Assembly: GCA_023433225.1 (NCBI GenBank)
Contig: JAEZDQ010000051.1
Location: 1 to 17,712, forward strand
Length of the DNA: 17,712 nt
Direction of reading: 5' to 3'
Source: Bacteroidota bacterium
GTDB lineage: Bacteria > Bacteroidota > Bacteroidia > Flavobacteriales > Weeksellaceae
The position numbers and the translations under genes are program-made. Below, one piece after another: positions 13,938 to 17,712 of this stretch. The number at the start of each line of letters is the position of its first letter. Position 1 is the first letter of the stretch. The notes beneath the pieces are model-generated. The model did not search any database. It was not told where the DNA came from and was given only the letters and a program-made list of their open reading frames with translations.

Positions 13938-14888
13938 TTATTCTATTTGTATCCCCTCGGGTTTCTCCGTGGGCTTTGTAGAGGGCGGTGGCGGGGTTTT
14001 ATCGGTTTCTGAGCCCGATTTTTCCTCTAACCTTAATTGTTCCGCATATTTGGCTGCGGCAATGGAATCGTTGTCGCTGTAATTGCGGTATTGCCTGTCT
14101 AAGTCTTTTACTAAATTTCGCAGGTTTTCAGGCTCCATTTCCGAGACCCAAAGATCTACGGGTAAACCTTGATCGTAATTATCGCCCTGTAAAGGATATT
14201 GGTAAAAAACTTTCAATTTCAGGCTATCGGTTACGGCTCCTTGGTAAGTAATTCGCCCCACTTCAAAACGATTCGCGAGAATAGAGGACTCGGCCTGATC
14301 GAGTGTCATGCCTACCAGCGCGGGCGTGCTCACCCCATATTCCAAACCTTTTCCCAATACCAAATCCACTTTTGCAAACCGGGGCAATTGGGCATCCGCA
14401 GCGATTTGCTTCCCTTGGAACAATACGCGCAATACGGCATCTTTGGCGATGTCCGGCTCGTAAATGGTGTCTCCCACCACCAATCCGGCGATTTTTAATT
14501 GGGTAAATGCCAATCTTTTTGATTTCCCTACAATATCGGGCAATGCAACCGGTCGCCAAGTTTTGGGGTTGGACTTAATGAAAATCCGACGGCCTTCTTT
14601 TACCTTAAAGCCGGCTTCGGGAAAAAATTCCAAAACCGCAAAGGCGGGTTTGGTGGAATCGTATTTTACGCTGTCGATTTCATACAAAAGCCCGAGTTCA
14701 TCGAGGTGCTTGGTGGCCTCTTGGATTTTCATTTTCGATAAATCCGGGATTGCAATCTCCTCGTTGTGGTTGGTATAAGCATCCAGCCAAACCCGAAACG
14801 TAAAATGGTATAATCCGTAAACAAGCACTACCATGAGTAGAATACTTACCCAGAACTGCCACTTTGTAAATGCTTTTAAGAATCTCAT
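13938..14888 (-). CDS. Membrane-anchored PASTA domain protein
   Basis: From ATG at 14888 the protein is 316 residues. A short N-terminus leads into one transmembrane helix (FWVSILLMVVLVYGLYHF). Three PASTA-like repeats follow, beginning at IPDLSKMKIQEATKHLDELG, LPDIVGKSKRLAFTQLKIAG and TPALVGMTLDQAESSILANR. The tail is proline-rich (TPPPPSTKPTEKP). PASTA repeats in other bacteria bind peptidoglycan fragments, and no kinase domain is attached here. A start seven codons earlier (14909) is possible, but it would fall within the TATATTTG promoter box at 14907-14914, so 14888 is preferred. The gene is divergent from ddl, which makes a peptidoglycan precursor, and coupled to the pseudouridine synthase. 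Confidence 0.92.
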   Translation of the reverse strand: MRFLKAFTKWQFWVSILLMVVLVYGLYHFTFRVWLDAYTNHNEEIAIPDLSKMKIQEATKHLDELGLLYEIDSVKYDSTKPAFAVLEFFPEAGFKVKEGRRIFIKSNPKTWRPVALPDIVGKSKRLAFTQLKIAGLVVGDTIYEPDIAKDAVLRVLFQGKQIAADAQLPRFAKVDLVLGKGLEYGVSTPALVGMTLDQAESSILANRFEVGRITYQGAVTDSLKLKVFYQYPLQGDNYDQGLPVDLWVSEMEPENLRNLVKDLDRQYRNYSDNDSIAAAKYAEQLRLEEKSGSETDKTPPPPSTKPTEKPEGIQIE

Positions 14889-14906
14889 TGAACCGTAAAT
14901 TCCGGA

Positions 14907-14914
14907 CAAATATA
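14907..14914 (-). promoter_or_regulatory. Putative -7 box of the PASTA-rluD operon
   Basis: The minus strand reads TATATTTG, an exact TAnnTTTG match, 18 bp upstream of the preferred PASTA start at 14888. It is one half of a compact divergent promoter region shared with ddl. Confidence 0.55.
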
Positions 14915-14930
14915 GAATAAAATTTATAGT

Positions 14931-14960
14931 TTTGCTTTCTCTGATTTAACCTTATCTTTG
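14931..14960 (+). promoter_or_regulatory. Promoter of ddl-coaD (-33 and -7 elements)
   Basis: TTTG at 14931-14934 and TATCTTTG at 14953-14960 are separated by 18 bp. This is close to the flavobacterial consensus of TTG, about 19 bp, TAnnTTTG. The -7 box ends 19 bp before the ddl ATG, implying a leader of roughly 12-14 nt. Confidence 0.7.
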
Positions 14961-14979
14961 GTTAATTATTATAATTTCT

Positions 14980-15969
14980 ATGTTAAATGTGGCCGTGGTA
15001 GCGGGTGGGTACTCTGACGAGTATGTGGTTTCCCTCAAAAGTTGCGAACTGGTTTATGAGAGTTTGAACCCGGAAAAATACAGGCGGACAAGGGTTCGGA
15101 TTTTAAAAGAAGGTTGGTTTGCGGAGATTGACAACCAAAAATACCCTATCCAAAAAGAGGATTTCAGTTATTGGAGAGACGGCCAAAAACATACATTTGA
15201 TTGCGTAGTCAACATCATCCACGGAACGCCCGGCGAGGACGGTTATATGCAGGCTTATTGGGAGCTCATCGGAATGCCTTATACCGGTTGTAATTTTTAC
15301 CAAGCTGCATTGACATTCAACAAAAAAGATTGTATCGCGGTATTGGAAAAATATGCGATCCCCCATGCGGAATCCTTTTACATTCACCGGGATTTACCCT
15401 ATGATTTAAACGAAATCATCGAAAAAATAAAACTGCCCTGTTTTGTCAAACCCAACCAATCCGGGTCCAGCCTCGGTATTTCAAAAGTAAAATCTTTCGA
15501 AGAACTCCAACCTGCTTTGGAAAAAGCTTTCAAAGAAGATCAAGAAGTTTTAATCGAATCCTTTTTGGACGGCACCGAAGTTTCAGTCGGCGTCGTTAAA
15601 TTCAGAGGAGAGACCACCGTAGTGGGCATTACTGAAATCGTTTCCCACAACGAATTTTTCGATTACGAAGCCAAATACGAAGGTGCTTCGGAAGAAATCA
15701 CCCCTGCCAGAATCGATGCAGCAACAACGCAAAAAGTAGCAGAAACCGCCATTCGCGCTTACGAGAGTTTGCAGATGACGGGCATTTCCCGCTCGGAATT
15801 TATTCTCGTTAACGGCACACCTTACTTTTTGGAAATGAATACCCTGCCGGGATTTTCACCGGCCAGTATATTCCCGCAACAGGCCAGCCATGGGGGAATT
15901 GCTTTGACAGACTTATTTGACAGTGAAATTGAATTGGCATTAAACAGAAAAAATTTATGGAACGCATAG
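14980..15969 (+). CDS. ddl: D-alanine--D-alanine ligase
   Basis: Ddl joins two D-alanines in an ATP-dependent reaction to make the dipeptide terminus of the peptidoglycan precursor in the cytoplasm. The 329-residue length fits. The ATP-grasp features are present: N-terminal VAVVAGGYSDEYVVSLKS, IIHGTPGEDGYMQAYWELIG, CFVKPNQSGSSLGISKV, the LIESFLDGTEVSVGV strand and metal-binding EMNTLPGFSPASIFP. It has its own promoter (14931-14960), and its last 13 bases overlap the start of coaD. The divergent PASTA protein gene suggests a cell-wall-related neighbourhood. Confidence 0.97.
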   Translation: MLNVAVVAGGYSDEYVVSLKSCELVYESLNPEKYRRTRVRILKEGWFAEIDNQKYPIQKEDFSYWRDGQKHTFDCVVNIIHGTPGEDGYMQAYWELIGMPYTGCNFYQAALTFNKKDCIAVLEKYAIPHAESFYIHRDLPYDLNEIIEKIKLPCFVKPNQSGSSLGISKVKSFEELQPALEKAFKEDQEVLIESFLDGTEVSVGVVKFRGETTVVGITEIVSHNEFFDYEAKYEGASEEITPARIDAATTQKVAETAIRAYESLQMTGISRSEFILVNGTPYFLEMNTLPGFSPASIFPQQASHGGIALTDLFDSEIELALNRKNLWNA

Positions 15970-16427
15970 CTGTTTTTCCGGGCTCATTTGACCCGATAAC
16001 TTTGGGACATTATGACATCATCGAGCGTGCCGTGCCTCTTTTCGACAAAATTATCGTAGCCATCGGCCAAAATGCGCAAAAAAATTATATGTTCTCACTC
16101 GCACAAAGAAAAGCTTGGATTGAAGCTTCGCTGAAACAATTCCAAAATGTGGAAGTAGATATGTATGAGGGCTTAACAGTTGATTATTGCAAAAAGAAAA
16201 ATGCGCAATTCATTCTCAGAGGCCTGCGCAACCCTGCCGATTTTGAATTTGAAAAAGCCATCGCCCATACGAATCGAGCCATCACAGGCCGGAATATCGA
16301 AACCGTATTTTTACTGACTTCTTCCGGGAAATCCTATATCAGTTCCAGTATTGTGCGCGATGTAATCCGAAATGGCGGAAATTACGAAATACTCGTTCCC
16401 GCAGCCGTCAGGGTCAGTTCTTCCTGA
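15957..16427 (+). CDS. coaD: Phosphopantetheine adenylyltransferase
   Basis: CoaD transfers AMP from ATP to 4'-phosphopantetheine, the penultimate step of coenzyme A synthesis. The 156-residue protein has the nucleotidyltransferase opening FPGSFDPITLGH, with the T/HxGH motif at 15-18. It also has FILRGLRNPADFEFE and the C-terminal SGKSYISSSIVRDVIRNGG, which carries the family's ISSTxVR-like motif. Translation starts within ddl (13-bp overlap in another frame), so the two are coupled. The last 46 bp overlap the 3' end of the convergent rnhB, leaving no room for a terminator between them. Confidence 0.97.
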   Translation: MERIAVFPGSFDPITLGHYDIIERAVPLFDKIIVAIGQNAQKNYMFSLAQRKAWIEASLKQFQNVEVDMYEGLTVDYCKKKNAQFILRGLRNPADFEFEKAIAHTNRAITGRNIETVFLLTSSGKSYISSSIVRDVIRNGGNYEILVPAAVRVSSS

Positions 16428-17032
16428 AGCGGTTTTTCAAAATCGAGGCTAAATTGATCGGGCAGTAAACGGAATGAACTTCGGTGGTGAATGGTAGTAC
16501 CGAATTCGGCAATCGCCCTGCGGTGCTCGATGGTCGGATAACCTTTATTGCGCTTCCAGTTATAAGATTCAAATTCTTCATGTAAACCGCGCATATAGGC
16601 ATCCCTGTGCGTTTTAGCCAAAATGGATGCGGCCGCGATGTTTAGGAAACGTGCATCTCCCTTTACCATACATTGATGCGGTGTATCTTCATAAGCTTTG
16701 AACCGGTTGCCGTCCACGAGGATATGATCCGGCCTGGTTTTCAGTCCGTCCAAGGCAAAGTGCATGGCCAGAATGCTGGCGTTTAAAATATTGATTTCAT
16801 CAATTTGTTTTGGTTCTACATAAGCCACCGACCAAGCCAAGGCGTTTATTTCAATGAATTCCTTTAGTTCATCACGTCTTTTTTCGTTGAGTTGCTTGGA
16901 ATCATTAATGAGTTGGTTATCAAAATCTTTACCCAAGATCACGGCGGCAGCAAAAACAGGCCCGGCCAAGCATCCTCGGCCAGCTTCATCGCAACCCGCT
17001 TCCATCCGATTATTTAAAAATTGCTTTTTCAC
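16382..17032 (-). CDS. rnhB: Ribonuclease HII
   Basis: RNase HII nicks RNA/DNA hybrids, including single ribonucleotides in DNA. The 216-residue protein has the metal-binding residues Asp15-Glu16 in GCDEAGRGCLAGPV, the aspartate of HILVDGN and the aspartate of ASILAKTHRDAYM. NDSKQLNEKRR and KGYPTIEHRRAIAEFG are further family motifs. The start is GTG at 17032, which gives the short leader (KKQFLNNR) seen before EAGCDEAGRG in homologues. ATG at 17005 is the alternative. An almost canonical -7 box with one extra T (TAAATTTTG, 17037-17045) lies so close to the GTG that it would favour the ATG if it is real. Its C-terminal tail is encoded within the coaD 3' end. Confidence 0.95.
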   Translation of the reverse strand: MKKQFLNNRMEAGCDEAGRGCLAGPVFAAAVILGKDFDNQLINDSKQLNEKRRDELKEFIEINALAWSVAYVEPKQIDEINILNASILAMHFALDGLKTRPDHILVDGNRFKAYEDTPHQCMVKGDARFLNIAAASILAKTHRDAYMRGLHEEFESYNWKRNKGYPTIEHRRAIAEFGTTIHHRSSFRLLPDQFSLDFEKPLQEELTLTAAGTSIS

Positions 17033-17125
17033 AGGACAAAATTTATAAGAAATAATTCATTTTTTAACAATCATATATTAATTTATAGTTAAATTCGCTC
17101 TATAAACATTAAATTCTTTAACAAA

Positions 17126-17712
17126 ATGAGTACAAAGTTAAGAGGTTTACTTGTTGTTTTTGGGATACTCTTCGGAGGAATTCTCATTGCACAAGAAAAA
17201 ACGGTCACAGGTACTGTGACTGATGCAAATGGGTTTACTCTGCCGGATGTAAGTGTTCGCTCTTCTTCCGGTGAAGAAGTATTCACAGATATGGACGGAA
17301 ATTTTTCCATTCAAGCAAGCGAGGGTGAAGTGCTCACCATCGAATCGTTTGGAATGGATATAGCAACTGTGGTAGTGGGTGCCAGCAATACCTACAATGC
17401 CACATTGAGAGACGGAGGTGCCATTGAACTGGAAGGTGCGGTGGTTACGGCTTTGGGGATTACGAGGGATGAAAGAGCAATCGGCTACTCATCTCAGACT
17501 GTCGATGGAGATATGCTCTCCGCTTCGAGAGTTTCAAACCCATTAAATGCACTTTCGGGGAATGTGGCTGGAGTACAGATTACTACACCTTCATCAAATT
17601 TAGGGGGGTCAACAAGGGTTATATTAAGAGGTATCACCTCCTTAACCGGAGAAAACAGGCCTTTAATTGTAGTGGACGGGATTCCAATGAATAACTCCAA
17701 TTACAATACGAC
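17126..17712 (+). CDS. SusC/RagA-type TonB-linked outer membrane protein (5' part only)
   Basis: The 195 codons in the window start with a signal peptide (MSTKLRGLLVVFGILFGGIL, cleaved near IAQEK). A carboxypeptidase-like regulatory domain follows (about residues 25-100: TVTGTVTDANGFTLPDVSV, SGEEVFTDMDGNFSIQASEG). The TonB-box-like LEGAVVTALGITRDERAIGY comes next, then the plug domain (SRVSNPLNALSGNVAGVQIT, RVILRGITSLTG, PLIVVDGIPMNNSNY). Such receptors form a TonB-driven barrel that imports oligosaccharides or peptides, usually with a SusD-like lipoprotein encoded next. The barrel (typically 700 or more further residues) and any partner gene lie beyond the edge, so the substrate is unknown. 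A near-match -7 box (TAAATTCG) occurs at 17090-17097. Confidence 0.95.
   Translation, partial: MSTKLRGLLVVFGILFGGILIAQEKTVTGTVTDANGFTLPDVSVRSSSGEEVFTDMDGNFSIQASEGEVLTIESFGMDIATVVVGASNTYNATLRDGGAIELEGAVVTALGITRDERAIGYSSQTVDGDMLSASRVSNPLNALSGNVAGVQITTPSSNLGGSTRVILRGITSLTGENRPLIVVDGIPMNNSNYNT

Overview
The window comes from a Bacteroidota chromosome, most likely class Flavobacteriia. The evidence is a SusC/RagA-type TonB-linked receptor with an N-terminal carboxypeptidase-like domain, two DUF3667 membrane proteins, a zinc-ligand-poor TraR/DksA protein, and a PASTA protein/RluA synthase/Ddl/CoaD gene neighbourhood. In addition, exact TAnnTTTG boxes (the Bacteroidota sigma -7 element) lie 15-51 nt before seven gene starts. 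The species cannot be named from sequence alone.

Layout. Positions 1-2157 (minus strand) hold the front of an Fe-S assembly (suf) operon: an A-type carrier, an unrecognised exported protein, and sufB, which runs off the left edge. A gene-free AT-rich gap follows at 2158-2589, with a degenerate 21-bp tandem array. Positions 2590-4833 (plus strand) look accessory: a small Cro/C1-type HTH protein with a TTG start, a DUF3667 zinc-ribbon membrane protein, a frameshifted small gene, an ABM-like alpha/beta-barrel protein and an ORF remnant. Positions 4862-12228 (all minus strand) carry ileS - traR/dksA-like - lspA, then DUF3667 - DUF3817, then trpS. Positions 12319-12833 (minus) hold an overlapping antitoxin/toxin pair. 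Positions 12900-14888 (minus) encode a PASTA membrane protein and an RluD-type pseudouridine synthase, divergent from ddl-coaD (14980-16427, plus). rnhB (minus) overlaps the coaD 3' end tail to tail. The start of a SusC-like receptor gene occupies 17126 to the right edge.

Most genes are housekeeping: two class I aminoacyl-tRNA synthetases, lipoprotein signal peptidase, peptidoglycan precursor synthesis (Ddl), CoA synthesis (CoaD), RNase HII, rRNA pseudouridylation and Fe-S assembly.

The most unusual object is inside ileS. The isoleucyl-tRNA synthetase reading frame is interrupted, in frame, by a roughly 462-bp element (9887-10348). It has 14-bp perfect terminal inverted repeats, each followed by a G/C-rich hairpin, and it encodes an apparently intact DUF559 (Vsr-like, PD-(D/E)XK-type) nuclease domain. 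The frame stays open and there are no splicing motifs, so the product should be an IleRS-nuclease chimera of 1283 residues. About 275 bp away the same gene carries a second in-frame insertion, a short palindromic interspersed repeat read as DPSTSSGQ. The enzyme also has a swapped active-site signature, GIHH in place of HxGH.
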